Part shown: in pieces, positions 50,923 to 59,035 of the stretch
Numbering within the stretch: position 1 is the first letter of the stretch
Layout: every line of letters starts with the position of its first letter
Assembly: GCA_904419525.1 (NCBI GenBank)
Contig: CAJFRT010000006.1
Location: 40,412 to 104,411, forward strand
Source of the DNA: Candidatus Gallimonas merdae
GTDB taxonomy: Bacteria > Bacillota > Clostridia > Christensenellales > Borkfalkiaceae
Direction: 5' to 3'
DNA: 64,000 nt
Translations under genes and position numbers: made by a program
The notes under the pieces: model-generated
Seen by the model: the letters and a program-made list of their open reading frames with translations, nothing else
What the model was told of the DNA's origin: nothing
Database searches by the model: none

Positions 50923-53613
50923 CTACATCAGCCGTCCGTACCGGCGGACATAGATCTTTTTGACCGCCCATGCCGCAATAATATAGAGCGTCACGATGCA
51001 GACAAGCACGATCCAGTATTCTGCCGGCGGCGCCGTAAAATCCACCGCCCCGCCCAAGGGCGTCAGCGGAAGCGCCGTCAGCACGATGAGTCCGCCCGCC
51101 GTCAGAGCACAGACGGAAAGCGCGGGACGGCTGGCGCGGGAGAACCGCTCCGTGCGCAGCAGATGCAACACGAGCATCTGCGTACACGCCGACTCGATAA
51201 ACCAGCCCGTCCGGAAGAGCGCGGCAAACTGTTCCTTCCCGGCCGCGCCGAGTGCGGAGTAGGGTGCGCCGCACGCGTTGGGGCAGATCGCAAAGAACAA
51301 AAGAGCGTACGTCAGGATATCGAACAGGGAACTGACCGGGCCGAACCACAGCATGAACCGCATCACGGACTTTGCGTCCCACGCGGCCGGGCGCGCAAGG
51401 CTCGCCGCGTCCGCCCTGTCCCACGGAATGGCCGCGCACGAAATATCGTATGCGAAATTCAGGATCATGAGCTGCAGCGCGAGCATGGGCAAAAAGGGAA
51501 GAAACGCGCTTGCAACGAGTACGGAAAACATGTTCCCGAAATTGGAGGAGGCCGTGATCCTGACATACTTCATCATGTTGACGTACGTCCTGCGCCCCTC
51601 CGCGACGCCGTCCGCCACCACCGTCAGGTCCTTTTCCAGAAGAATGACGCCCGCCGCCTCTTTGGCGACGTCGGCAGCGCTGTCCACCGAGATCCCGACG
51701 TCCGCCGCGCGCATCGCGGGGGCATCGTTGATCCCGTCCCCCATGTACCCGACGGCATGGCCGTTCTTTCTGAGAAGCGCGACGACGCGCGCTTTCTGTG
51801 CGGGCGAGAGCTTTGCGAAGATCGCCGTTTCCTCCGCCGCGGCGGACAGTTCCTCGTCCGACATGCCGTCGATGTCGCTTCCGAGCAAGACGCGGTCGGC
51901 ACGCAGGCCGACTTTTTCGCAGATGCAGGCCGCCACCTTTTCATTGTCGCCCGTCAGGACCTTGACCGCGACGCCCGCCCTCTTCAGCCGGCGGATCACG
52001 GCGGCCGTCGTGGGCTTGGGCGGATCCAGGAACGCAAGCAGCCCGACAAGCGTCATGTCCCTTTCGTCCGCTGCCGTGAGCGGGGCGGGCGGATCGATCC
52101 GGCGGGCGAGCGCAAGCACGCGCATTCCCTTTGCGTTCAGGCCGTCGGCCAGCGCGGCGATCTCCCGGCGCAGCTCCGCCGTCAAAGCGACCGTACCGCC
52201 GCCGTATTCCGCATGCGAAGAGACGGCGAGCATCTCCTCCACCGCGCCCTTGGTGACGAGGATCTCCCTGCCATTGCGGTCCTGCACGACGACGCTCATT
52301 CTGCGGCGCTCGAAATCAAACGGGATTTCGTCCGTCTTGCGGTAAGAATACAGGAGCTCCGCGTCCAGCCCGCCTGCGGCGCACAGTTCCTCCGCACGGG
52401 CGATCACGGCGGCGTCCATCAGATTTTTCAGCCCCGTCTGATGATTGCTGTTGAGATAGGCATAGCGCAGCACGCGCACGTCCTCTTTTCCCGTCACATC
52501 GAGATGCAGTTCCAGCACGACCCTGTCCTGCGTGAGCGTGCCCGTCTTGTCCGTACAGAGCACGTCCATTGCGCCCAGATTCTGGATCGCGTTCAGGTTT
52601 TTGACGATCACTTTCTTTTTCGACATCGCGACGGCGCCCTTGGCAAGGCAGGTCGTCACGATCATGGGCAGCATTTCGGGCGTGAGCCCCACGGCAACGC
52701 TGACGGCAAACAGGCCCGCGTTCAGCCAGTCGCCCTTTGTGAATCCGTTGATCAGAAAGACAACGGGAACCATGACGAGCATGAGGCGGATGAGCAGCCC
52801 GGATACGGCGTCGACGCCGCGGTCAAACGCCGTCTTTTCCGGCTTTTGCGTGAGCGCTCCGGCCGCCTGTCCGAGCTGCGTGTCCCTGCCGACCGCCACC
52901 GCGATCCCCGTCCCGCTGCCGCTGAGCACATTGGTCCCCGCAAACGCGAGGCACGCCGATTCAAGCGGCGCGCTCTTTTCCGCGGCGGCGCATTTTTCCG
53001 CAGGAGCGCTTTCGCCCGTCAGGGCGGACTGCGACACGAACAGATCTTTCGCCGCGAGGATCCGCACGTCGGCGGGAAGCATGTCGCCTGCGCTCAGTTT
53101 TACGAGATCGCCGACCACGATCTCCTGAACGGGAATCTCTGCGGCGACGCCGCCGCGCACGATACATGCCGTCGGCGCGATCATGGAAGAGAGCCGCTCC
53201 GCCGCCCTGCCGCTCCGCGTCTCCTGGACAAAGCGCATTCCGCCCGAAATCAGGACCATTCCCGCAATGACCGCAACCGCGAACGGATTGCGCTCGGACG
53301 GCGCCGCAAACACGACGTCCGTCAGCAGCGTAACGACTGCCAGCGCGACCAGGATCAGCGTGAACGGATTCAGGAATGCCCCCGCCAATCTGCGCAGCGT
53401 CCCCGAAGCGCGCTTCACCCGGATCGCGTTGCTTCCGTACTGCGCACGGCGTGCCGCGACTTCCTCCGGGCAAAGTCCGCCCTCCCCCGTGCCCAGCCAC
53501 GAGCAGACGCGCTCTGCGGGCATCTCGGCCGCTCTGCGGACGCGGTCTGCCGCCGCAGGGCGGGAAAGCCTCTCCGCCGAAGCGGAAAATACCGACCTTG
53601 AAATTTTCTTCAT
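50923..53613 (-). CDS. mgtA: Magnesium-translocating P-type ATPase MgtA/MgtB
   Basis: Imports Mg2+ with ATP energy. The 896-residue P3B-type ATPase has TGES, the helix-4 block VGLTPEMLPMIVTTCLAKGAV, the intact phosphorylation motif DKTGTLT, KGAVEEM, TGDNE and GDGINDAPAMRAADVGISVD. GGAGG precedes the ATG at 53613. An M-box riboswitch, a terminator and a 29-codon reading frame lie upstream. Confidence 0.96.
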   Translation of the reverse strand: MKKISRSVFSASAERLSRPAAADRVRRAAEMPAERVCSWLGTGEGGLCPEEVAARRAQYGSNAIRVKRASGTLRRLAGAFLNPFTLILVALAVVTLLTDVVFAAPSERNPFAVAVIAGMVLISGGMRFVQETRSGRAAERLSSMIAPTACIVRGGVAAEIPVQEIVVGDLVKLSAGDMLPADVRILAAKDLFVSQSALTGESAPAEKCAAAEKSAPLESACLAFAGTNVLSGSGTGIAVAVGRDTQLGQAAGALTQKPEKTAFDRGVDAVSGLLIRLMLVMVPVVFLINGFTKGDWLNAGLFAVSVAVGLTPEMLPMIVTTCLAKGAVAMSKKKVIVKNLNAIQNLGAMDVLCTDKTGTLTQDRVVLELHLDVTGKEDVRVLRYAYLNSNHQTGLKNLMDAAVIARAEELCAAGGLDAELLYSYRKTDEIPFDFERRRMSVVVQDRNGREILVTKGAVEEMLAVSSHAEYGGGTVALTAELRREIAALADGLNAKGMRVLALARRIDPPAPLTAADERDMTLVGLLAFLDPPKPTTAAVIRRLKRAGVAVKVLTGDNEKVAACICEKVGLRADRVLLGSDIDGMSDEELSAAAEETAIFAKLSPAQKARVVALLRKNGHAVGYMGDGINDAPAMRAADVGISVDSAADVAKEAAGVILLEKDLTVVADGVAEGRRTYVNMMKYVRITASSNFGNMFSVLVASAFLPFLPMLALQLMILNFAYDISCAAIPWDRADAASLARPAAWDAKSVMRFMLWFGPVSSLFDILTYALLFFAICPNACGAPYSALGAAGKEQFAALFRTGWFIESACTQMLVLHLLRTERFSRASRPALSVCALTAGGLIVLTALPLTPLGGAVDFTAPPAEYWIVLVCIVTLYIIAAWAVKKIYVRRYGRLM

Positions 53614-53651
53614 AACTACCTCCTTTGATGCACAAAGAGGTAGCCGAACCG

Positions 53652-53741
53652 TCAGTCCGTCGCTTTGCGGGCATGCAGCAGACAAACGGCGTGCAAAAGT
53701 CCGCCCGACGACGCACTGCGACTTCGACTGCCTTCGTTCAT
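53652..53741 (-). CDS. Short upstream reading frame, candidate mgtA leader peptide
   Basis: Twenty-nine codons (MNEGSRSRSASSGGLLHAVCLLHARKATD) between the riboswitch terminator and mgtA, with AGGAGG nine bases before its ATG and a stop 38 nt before mgtA. Position recalls the leader peptide of Salmonella mgtA, but the sequence is unrelated (rich in Ser and Arg, no proline run). It could control mgtA by its translation, or be non-functional. Confidence 0.5.
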   Translation of the reverse strand: MNEGSRSRSASSGGLLHAVCLLHARKATD

Positions 53742-53765
53742 TGCTGCATACCTCCTGTTTTTTTC

Positions 53766-53797
53766 AAAAAAATAACCGCGCGCCCGACGGCGCGCGG
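53766..53797 (-). terminator. Riboswitch-controlled terminator before mgtA
   Basis: Nine-base-pair stem CCGCGCGCC/GGCGCGCGG (53776-53784, 53789-53797) followed on the minus strand by a T run. It would form when Mg2+ is bound by the upstream M-box. Confidence 0.87.
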
Positions 53798-53820
53798 AAA
53801 ATGACGACTGTCCGCAAAGA

Positions 53821-53972
53821 GTCCACCGTTCGAGCTTTGACTTCGCGGGGCGATGAAGCTGTGTTATGCTGCGCCTTGTCCTTCGACGCCGCCTGTTCAA
53901 ACCTGCGCACGATGTCTCCATCGTTTTGCGGCAACAGCCCGTATCCCCGTAGTAGCCTTACCTACCGGATAT
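53821..53972 (-). ncRNA. M-box (ykoK) magnesium riboswitch
   Basis: The minus-strand RNA carries the M-box core: GGTAGGTAAGGCTACTACGG, then GGGCTGTTGCC, AACGATGGAGACATCGT, GAACAGGCGGCGTCGAAGG with AAGGC, GCAGCAT, and the 3' block AGTCAAAGCTC. It matches the ykoK consensus in order and spacing. High Mg2+ should favour the terminator downstream, shutting off mgtA. Confidence 0.93.
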
Positions 53973-53986
53973 TCTTTTGTGTCTTT

Positions 53987-54015
53987 ATATTACTCCACAG
54001 AAAAGATTTTGTCAA
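53987..54015 (-). promoter_or_regulatory. Promoter of the mgtA transcript
   Basis: TTGACA (54010-54015), 17-bp spacer, TAATAT (53987-53992) on the minus strand, just before the riboswitch. Confidence 0.8.
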
Positions 54016-54033
54016 CCCTTTCGGCAAAAAATT

Positions 54034-54324
54034 TTACAGTTCGATGTGCTCCACGTCGTCGCGCCGCGAACGGCGGTAGAAGACCGCCTTTCTGCCGATG
54101 ACGTACACCACCTCCGCCCCGAGGAGCTCGGCGGCGTTCTGCGCCATGGTATCTGCGTCCGCCTCGGCCGTGGGCAGAACGTTTACCTTGATGATCTCGC
54201 GCGCGTCGAGCGCCTCCGAGAGCGTCCTTAAAAGGTTTTCCGAGATCCCGCCCTTGCCGATCTGCGTGACGGGCGAAAGGTTGGCCGCGATGGACTTTAA
54301 TTTGCTTCTCTGTTTGCTTGTCAT
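54034..54324 (-). CDS. yhbY: YhbY-family RNA-binding protein (CRM domain)
   Basis: A 96-residue CRM-domain protein linked to 50S assembly in other bacteria. MTSKQRSKLKSIAANLSPVTQIGKGGISENLLRTLSEALDAREIIKVNVL has the family GxxG loop (GKGG). AGGAG precedes the ATG. It lies 30 nt downstream of obgE, another 50S assembly factor, and shares its promoter. Confidence 0.95.
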   Translation of the reverse strand: MTSKQRSKLKSIAANLSPVTQIGKGGISENLLRTLSEALDAREIIKVNVLPTAEADADTMAQNAAELLGAEVVYVIGRKAVFYRRSRRDDVEHIEL

Positions 54325-54354
54325 ATCCTGTCTCCTGATATTTTTGCCGTTGCA

Positions 54355-55629
54355 TTACGGAATGTATTCAAACTCCACTTCGCCGACGATGACGGTGTCG
54401 CCCTCCTTACAGCCCAGCTTTTCCAGGGCCTTGAAGACGCCGCGGGTCTTGAGCATGCGGTGAAAGTACGCCATCGAATCGGGATTGCTGAGGACGACGT
54501 TGCGGCACAGAAGATCGACCAGCCCGCCCACGACCACGAATGCGCCCGTCTCGTCGCGGAAGATCTCAAACTGCCAGGTGTCCTCTTCCTCGAACGCAAA
54601 CTCGTCCGAAGGGATTTTTTCGGCGGGCGGAAGCGTTTCAAGCAGTTTCCAGATCATATCCAGAAGTTCCTTCGTCCCCTCCCCCCGCACGGCAGAAATC
54701 GTGCACACGGGTACATCGGGACAGGCCCTTGTGAAGCGCTCCGCGTTCTCCTGCGCGCCGGCGCAGTCGCATTTGTTGAGTACGGCGATCTGCGGGAGCG
54801 AGGCAAGTTTTTCCGAATAGGCTCTGAGCTCGGCGTTGATCTTTTCGTAGTCGTCCAGCGGGTCCCGCCCTTCGGTGCCCGCAATGTCCAGAACATGGCA
54901 GATCATGCGCGTGCGCTCGATGTGCCTTAAAAAGTCGTGTCCCAGTCCGGCGCCCTGCGCCGCACCCTCGATGAGGCCCGGGATATCGGCGACGACGAAG
55001 GAATTTTCATAATACTTCACCACGCCGAGATTGGGCGAGAGCGTCGTGAAATGATAGTCCGCGACTTTCGGCCGCGCGGCCGAGATCCTGGAAAGCAGCG
55101 TCGATTTTCCGACATTGGGGAACCCCACCAGCCCCACGTCGGCGATCACTTTCATTTCCAGAATGACGGCATGCGGCTTGACGCGCATGCCCTTCTGCGC
55201 AAAGTTGGGCGCATGGCGGCGCGCCGTCGTGAACCGTACATTCCCCTTTCCGCCGCGCCCGCCGGCGAGCAGAAGAAGTTTTTCGCCGTTTTCATAGACG
55301 TCGCAGATGATCTTGCCGCTCTCCGCGTCGCGCACGAGCGTGCCGCACGGAACTTTGAGCACGACGTCCTTCCCGCGCTTGCCCGAACACTGGTTGGAGC
55401 CGCCGCGTTCCCCGTTTTCCGCGCAGAATTTGCCCGTAAAGCGATAGGCGAGAAGGTCATGCACGTTTTCATCGGCCACGACGTACACGTTTCCGCCGTC
55501 GCCGCCGTCGCCGCCGTCCGGCCCGCAGGCGGGCTTCCCCTTGTAGGCCTTGAACGAATTCATGCCGTCGCCGCCGTCGCCCGCCTTCACGGTGATGCGC
55601 ACTTTGTCGGTAAAGATCTTGTTATCCAT
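54355..55629 (-). CDS. obgE: GTPase ObgE (CgtA), 50S assembly
   Basis: A 424-residue GTPase of the Obg family. The glycine-rich Obg fold (GGDGGDGGNVYVVAD) is followed by the G domain (GFPNVGKSTLLSR; DIPGLIEGAAQGAGLG; NKCD) and the C-terminal OCT domain (DTWQFEIFRDETGAFVVVGGLV). I choose the ATG at 55629 (MDNKIFTDKV). It has no Shine-Dalgarno sequence and lies 6 nt after the -10 box, so the mRNA is probably leaderless. yhbY follows. Confidence 0.95.
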   Translation of the reverse strand: MDNKIFTDKVRITVKAGDGGDGMNSFKAYKGKPACGPDGGDGGDGGNVYVVADENVHDLLAYRFTGKFCAENGERGGSNQCSGKRGKDVVLKVPCGTLVRDAESGKIICDVYENGEKLLLLAGGRGGKGNVRFTTARRHAPNFAQKGMRVKPHAVILEMKVIADVGLVGFPNVGKSTLLSRISAARPKVADYHFTTLSPNLGVVKYYENSFVVADIPGLIEGAAQGAGLGHDFLRHIERTRMICHVLDIAGTEGRDPLDDYEKINAELRAYSEKLASLPQIAVLNKCDCAGAQENAERFTRACPDVPVCTISAVRGEGTKELLDMIWKLLETLPPAEKIPSDEFAFEEEDTWQFEIFRDETGAFVVVGGLVDLLCRNVVLSNPDSMAYFHRMLKTRGVFKALEKLGCKEGDTVIVGEVEFEYIP

Positions 55630-55635
55630 ACCCAA

Positions 55636-55664
55636 AGTATACCAACTTTTCCCGCAAAACGCAA
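55636..55664 (-). promoter_or_regulatory. Leaderless-type promoter of obgE-yhbY
   Basis: TTGCGT (55659-55664), 17-bp spacer, TATACT (55636-55641) on the minus strand, then TTGGGT and the ATG at 55629. Confidence 0.78.
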
Positions 55665-55737
55665 GACGTTTTCTCCGCGCAAGGGGACTCCGTGAAAAAA
55701 ATTTCGGAACTATATTGTGAAAATATCGCTTTTTCTG

Positions 55738-55765
55738 TTAGAAAACGCTTTCACTGCGGTATAAT
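55738..55765 (+). promoter_or_regulatory. Promoter of the zinc metallopeptidase gene with cre-like site
   Basis: TATAAT (55760-55765) with a weak TTAGAA 16 bp upstream. AGAAAACGCTTTCA (55740-55753) matches the CcpA cre consensus TGWAANCGNTNWCA on the minus strand at all but one position and sits between the boxes, so carbon catabolite repression is possible. Confidence 0.55.
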
Positions 55766-55785
55766 AGAGAAAGGAGGAGTCCGCC

Positions 55786-56499
55786 ATGTTCGATTATCTG
55801 CTGTTTTTACTGCTGCTGATCCCGTGCCTTGCTTTCTCGGCATGGGCTTCCGCGCGCGTCAGCTCGACGTATTCCAAATATGACCGCGTTCAGACGCGTT
55901 CGTGCATGACGGGCTACGATACCGCAACGCGCCTTATGCGCAACCGCGGCGTGACGGACATTGCCGTCAACCGCGTGGAAGGCAAGCTCACCGACCACTA
56001 CCACCCCGCAAGAAAGCAGGTCAATCTTTCGATGAGCACCTACGGAAGCGCGTCCGTTGCGGCAGTCGCCGTTGCCGCACATGAAGTCGGGCACGTCATG
56101 CAGAGCCGCACGGGCTACGTCCCCTACAAGATCCGCAACGTGCTTGTGCCCATCGCAAACATCGGATCCCGCCTGGCTCTGCCCATCGTCATCGTCGGGC
56201 TTTTGCTGGACATTTTCTGGGAGACTGCTCCCTACGGCGAATGGGCCGTCTATGTGGGGATCGCGTTCTACGGGCTTTCGACCCTGTTCATGCTCGTCAC
56301 GCTGCCCGTGGAGTTCAACGCATCGCGGCGCGCAAAAAAGATGCTCGTCGAGGAAGGGATCCTGACGCAGGAAGAGGTCCCCGCCGCAGGCAAGGTGCTC
56401 TCCGCCGCAGCGCTCACTTACGTTGCGTCGCTGCTCATCTCGCTCCTGTACTTCCTGCGGTTCGCACTCATCTTCGTATCGCTTGTCAGAAGAGACTGA
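55786..56499 (+). CDS. YugP-family zinc metallopeptidase, membrane-bound
   Basis: A 237-residue membrane protein with a zinc protease motif (AAHEVGHVMQ). A signal-anchor helix is at the N-terminus, and helices follow at about 120-148, 155-178 and 205-235. The block RNRGVTDIAVNRVEGKLTDHYHPARKQVNLS is typical of YugP. The substrate is unknown. GGAGG precedes the ATG. Confidence 0.92.
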   Translation: MFDYLLFLLLLIPCLAFSAWASARVSSTYSKYDRVQTRSCMTGYDTATRLMRNRGVTDIAVNRVEGKLTDHYHPARKQVNLSMSTYGSASVAAVAVAAHEVGHVMQSRTGYVPYKIRNVLVPIANIGSRLALPIVIVGLLLDIFWETAPYGEWAVYVGIAFYGLSTLFMLVTLPVEFNASRRAKKMLVEEGILTQEEVPAAGKVLSAAALTYVASLLISLLYFLRFALIFVSLVRRD

Positions 56500-56512
56500 A
56501 ATATACATCCAC

Positions 56513-56544
56513 AAAAAAACGCGCCGCAAAGGGCGCGTTTTTTT
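56513..56544. terminator. Bidirectional terminator
   Basis: CGCGCC/GGCGCG stem with A and T runs on either side (seven A residues before, seven T after), between the metallopeptidase and icd genes, which converge. Confidence 0.87.
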
Positions 56545-57751
56545 ATGAAAGCCGTCTGGCGATCGCGTGCAGGAATGCTTCGGAGGAAAGTTTCTTCGGC
56601 GTGACGCCGTCCCTGTGAAAGAGCGGGACGAGATCGCCCGTCATCTCCCCTTCTTCGATCGTTCTCACCGTCGCGCGCTCCAGCCGGTCGGCAAATGCCG
56701 CAAGCTCCGCGTTGCCGTCCAGTTCGCCGCGCTTTCTGAGCGCGCCTGTCCAGGCGAAGATGGTCGCCACCGAATTGGTGGAGGTCTCCTCCCCCTTCAG
56801 ATATTTGTAGTAGTGCCGCGTGACCGTGCCGTGCGCCGCTTCATACTCATATTTGCCGTCGGGCGAGACGAGCACGGAGGTCATCATGCCCAGAGATCCG
56901 TAAGCGGTCGCGACCATATCGCTCATGACGTCGCCGTCATAGTTCTTGCACGCCCACAGCAGGCCGCCCTCCGACCGCACGATACGCGCAACGGCGTCGT
57001 CGATGAGGGTGTAAAGATACCAGAGCCCCTTCGCCTCGAACTGTTCTTCGTACTCCTCGTACACTTCCGCAAAGATCTTTTTGAACTGACCGTCGTACAC
57101 CTTGGAAATGGTATCCTTGGTGGCAAAGATCATGGGCAGGTTCTGTTCGAGCGCATACCGGAAGCAGGAATGCGCAAAGGAGCGCACCGACTCGTCGCAG
57201 TTGTGCATGCCCTGCACCACGCCCGAGCTCCCGTTGAAATCGTGCACGAGCTTTCTTGCGACCTCGCGCCCTTCCTTGTCCTCGGTGACGAGATACACCT
57301 TGTTTCCCTCGGCGGCGAGCCCGTCCACGGCGGAATATACGTCGCCGTAAGCGTGGCGCGCGAGCACGATGGGTTTTTTCCAGGTGGGCACATAGGAGCG
57401 GATCCCCTCCGCCACGATGGGCGCACGGAATACCGTTCCGTCAAGGATGCGGCGGATGGTGCCATTGGGGCTCTTCCACATTTCGTGCAGGTTGTACTCC
57501 GACATGCGCTGCACGTTGGGGGTGATCGTCGCGCACTTGACGGCCACGCCGTATTTTTTGGTCGCCCGCGCGCTCTCCACGGTGACGGTGTCCCCCGTCG
57601 CGTCGCGGTTGGGCAGCCCCAGATCGTAATACTCCGTCTTCAAATCGACATAGGGAAGAATGAGCACGTCCTTGATCATCTTCCACAGAATGCGGGTCAT
57701 TTCATCGCCGTCCATCTCCACGATGGGGGTCGTCATCTGAATTTTCGCCAT
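56543..57751 (-). CDS. icd: NADP-dependent isocitrate dehydrogenase (eukaryotic-like type)
   Basis: Oxidises isocitrate to 2-oxoglutarate, mainly for glutamate synthesis in an anaerobe. The 402-residue enzyme is of the type shared with mitochondria (MDGDEMTRILWKMIKDVLILPYVDLKTEYYDLGLPNRDATGD; YKNYDGDVMSDMVA-like ACKNYDGDVMSDMVA; EAAHGTVTRHYYKYLKGEETSTNSVATIFAW). GAGGTAAG precedes the ATG. It lies 59 nt past ddl but has its own promoter. Confidence 0.97.
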   Translation of the reverse strand: MAKIQMTTPIVEMDGDEMTRILWKMIKDVLILPYVDLKTEYYDLGLPNRDATGDTVTVESARATKKYGVAVKCATITPNVQRMSEYNLHEMWKSPNGTIRRILDGTVFRAPIVAEGIRSYVPTWKKPIVLARHAYGDVYSAVDGLAAEGNKVYLVTEDKEGREVARKLVHDFNGSSGVVQGMHNCDESVRSFAHSCFRYALEQNLPMIFATKDTISKVYDGQFKKIFAEVYEEYEEQFEAKGLWYLYTLIDDAVARIVRSEGGLLWACKNYDGDVMSDMVATAYGSLGMMTSVLVSPDGKYEYEAAHGTVTRHYYKYLKGEETSTNSVATIFAWTGALRKRGELDGNAELAAFADRLERATVRTIEEGEMTGDLVPLFHRDGVTPKKLSSEAFLHAIARRLS

Positions 57752-57808
57752 ACTTACCTCGGCAGACTGATTGGCGCGTGCGGAAAACCGCCGCGCGCGT
57801 CTGCAGGT

Positions 57809-57837
57809 ATTATACGAAATTTCCCCGCCGTTTGCAA
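57809..57837 (-). promoter_or_regulatory. Promoter of icd
   Basis: TTGCAA (57832-57837), 17-bp spacer, TATAAT (57809-57814) on the minus strand; it overlaps the end of ddl. Confidence 0.72.
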
Positions 57838-58955
57838 CCTTTTGCGCCCGTAAAAATCCCGCTCGACAAAATTCCCGTTGTGAGCGTCTTTTTTTCGCGG
57901 GGCGCATCGAGCAGCGCTTCGTCGAGGAGTGCGACGAAAAACCTGCGGATCTGCGCAAGTGTGTCGCCGAACAGATATCCCGCAAGCGAGCCGGGCACGG
58001 TATTGAGTTCGTTGAAGAACACCTCTTCCCCGACGACAAGGAAATCGGCGCGCACAACGCCGCGCATGCCGAACGCTTCATACAGGCGGCGGGTATCGTC
58101 CGCAATGCGCGAGGAGACCGCTTCCGGAAGCTCCGCCGGCATGCAGGAGCCCTTGCCCTGTTCGTACTTTTCGGCATAGGAGAGCAGTTCCCCGCCGGAG
58201 AACACCTCCTCGCAGGGGGAGACCCTGACCTGTCCTTCCAGGCGGCAGGCCGCACAGTTGACGTCGCGCTTTTTCGCAAAATAGCGCTCGATCAGGGCGG
58301 CGCTGTCCAGTTCGAACGCGAGCGCGAGCGCGTCCGCAAGCCCCCCGCGCTCCCTGACGACCGTGAGGCCGATGCTCGATCCCAGCCGCGCGGGTTTGAC
58401 GACCAGCGGAAACCCGAACGCCTGAATGCGGGAAAGCACTTCCTCCGGAGCGGTCACATAGTCGCGTTCGGAGACGGCAAGGGAGGGCGCGGCCGCGATC
58501 CCAAGGCCGCGTGCGGCGATCTTGGTCAGCGTCTTATCCATAAACAGCGCGCTCTCCGCAGCGGAAGGCGAAGCGGACACGATCCTGTTCCACCGGAGCA
58601 GCGCGGCCAGCGTGCCGTCCTCCCCCATGCCGCCGTGACAGCAGTTGAGCGCAACGTCGATGCGGATGCACGGCTTTTTTCTGCCGGCGCGCACGAGCGC
58701 GCCCCCGGAGAGCGTGACGGGCGTCCCCTTCACGGCGCCTGCAAATTCCTCCACCCCCTTCCACTCCCCCAGCAGAAATCCGCCCGAGGGGGGCAGGTAT
58801 ACGGGAAAGACCCGGTAGCGCGTGCCGCGCAGCAGATTGACGGCGTACATGCCCGTGATGACGGAGATCTCCGATTCGCTGGAATTCCCGCCGAAAAAGA
58901 CGGCGACGTTTCTGACGGCCGCGCCGGAAACTGTCTGATGCGAACTTTTTTTCAT
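57810..58955 (-). CDS. ddl: D-alanine-D-alanine ligase
   Basis: Joins two D-alanines for peptidoglycan. The 381-residue ATP-grasp enzyme has VAVFFGGNSSESEISVITG, FGFPLVVKPARLGSSIGLTVV, the active-site block ADFLVVGEEVFFNELNTVPGSLAGYLF. I start it at the ATG at 58955, seven bases after GGAGG. The ribosome-binding site lies in the 3' arm of a hairpin. The dipeptide it makes is the substrate of the MurF-type enzyme just upstream. Confidence 0.95.
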   Translation of the reverse strand: MKKSSHQTVSGAAVRNVAVFFGGNSSESEISVITGMYAVNLLRGTRYRVFPVYLPPSGGFLLGEWKGVEEFAGAVKGTPVTLSGGALVRAGRKKPCIRIDVALNCCHGGMGEDGTLAALLRWNRIVSASPSAAESALFMDKTLTKIAARGLGIAAAPSLAVSERDYVTAPEEVLSRIQAFGFPLVVKPARLGSSIGLTVVRERGGLADALALAFELDSAALIERYFAKKRDVNCAACRLEGQVRVSPCEEVFSGGELLSYAEKYEQGKGSCMPAELPEAVSSRIADDTRRLYEAFGMRGVVRADFLVVGEEVFFNELNTVPGSLAGYLFGDTLAQIRRFFVALLDEALLDAPREKKTLTTGILSSGIFTGAKGCKRRGNFV

Positions 58956-58961
58956 AAAAAA

Positions 58962-58989
58962 ACCTCCGAAGAATTTTTCTTCCGAAGGT
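58962..58989 (-). promoter_or_regulatory. Hairpin sequestering the ddl ribosome-binding site
   Basis: In minus-strand RNA, ACCTTCGGAAGAA pairs with TTCTTCGGAGGT (one mismatch, some G-U pairs), followed by seven T residues and the ATG. The 3' arm contains the GGAGG of ddl. It could weaken ddl translation or act as a leaky terminator after murF. Confidence 0.6.
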
Positions 58990-59035
58990 GTTTCATTGGC
59001 ATAATTTTGTTTTTGCCCGCGCCGTGCACGGATTT

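Larger units (their letters stand above)
53742..54033 (-). other. mgtA leader region
   Basis: Between the upstream frame and yhbY. It holds, in minus-strand order, the promoter, the M-box riboswitch and its terminator. Confidence 0.85.

Noticed and set aside
56543..58279. Longer start for icd giving 578 residues
   Set aside because: The added N-terminus is an out-of-frame reading of ddl; the ATG at 57751 has GAGGTAAG and fits the family.
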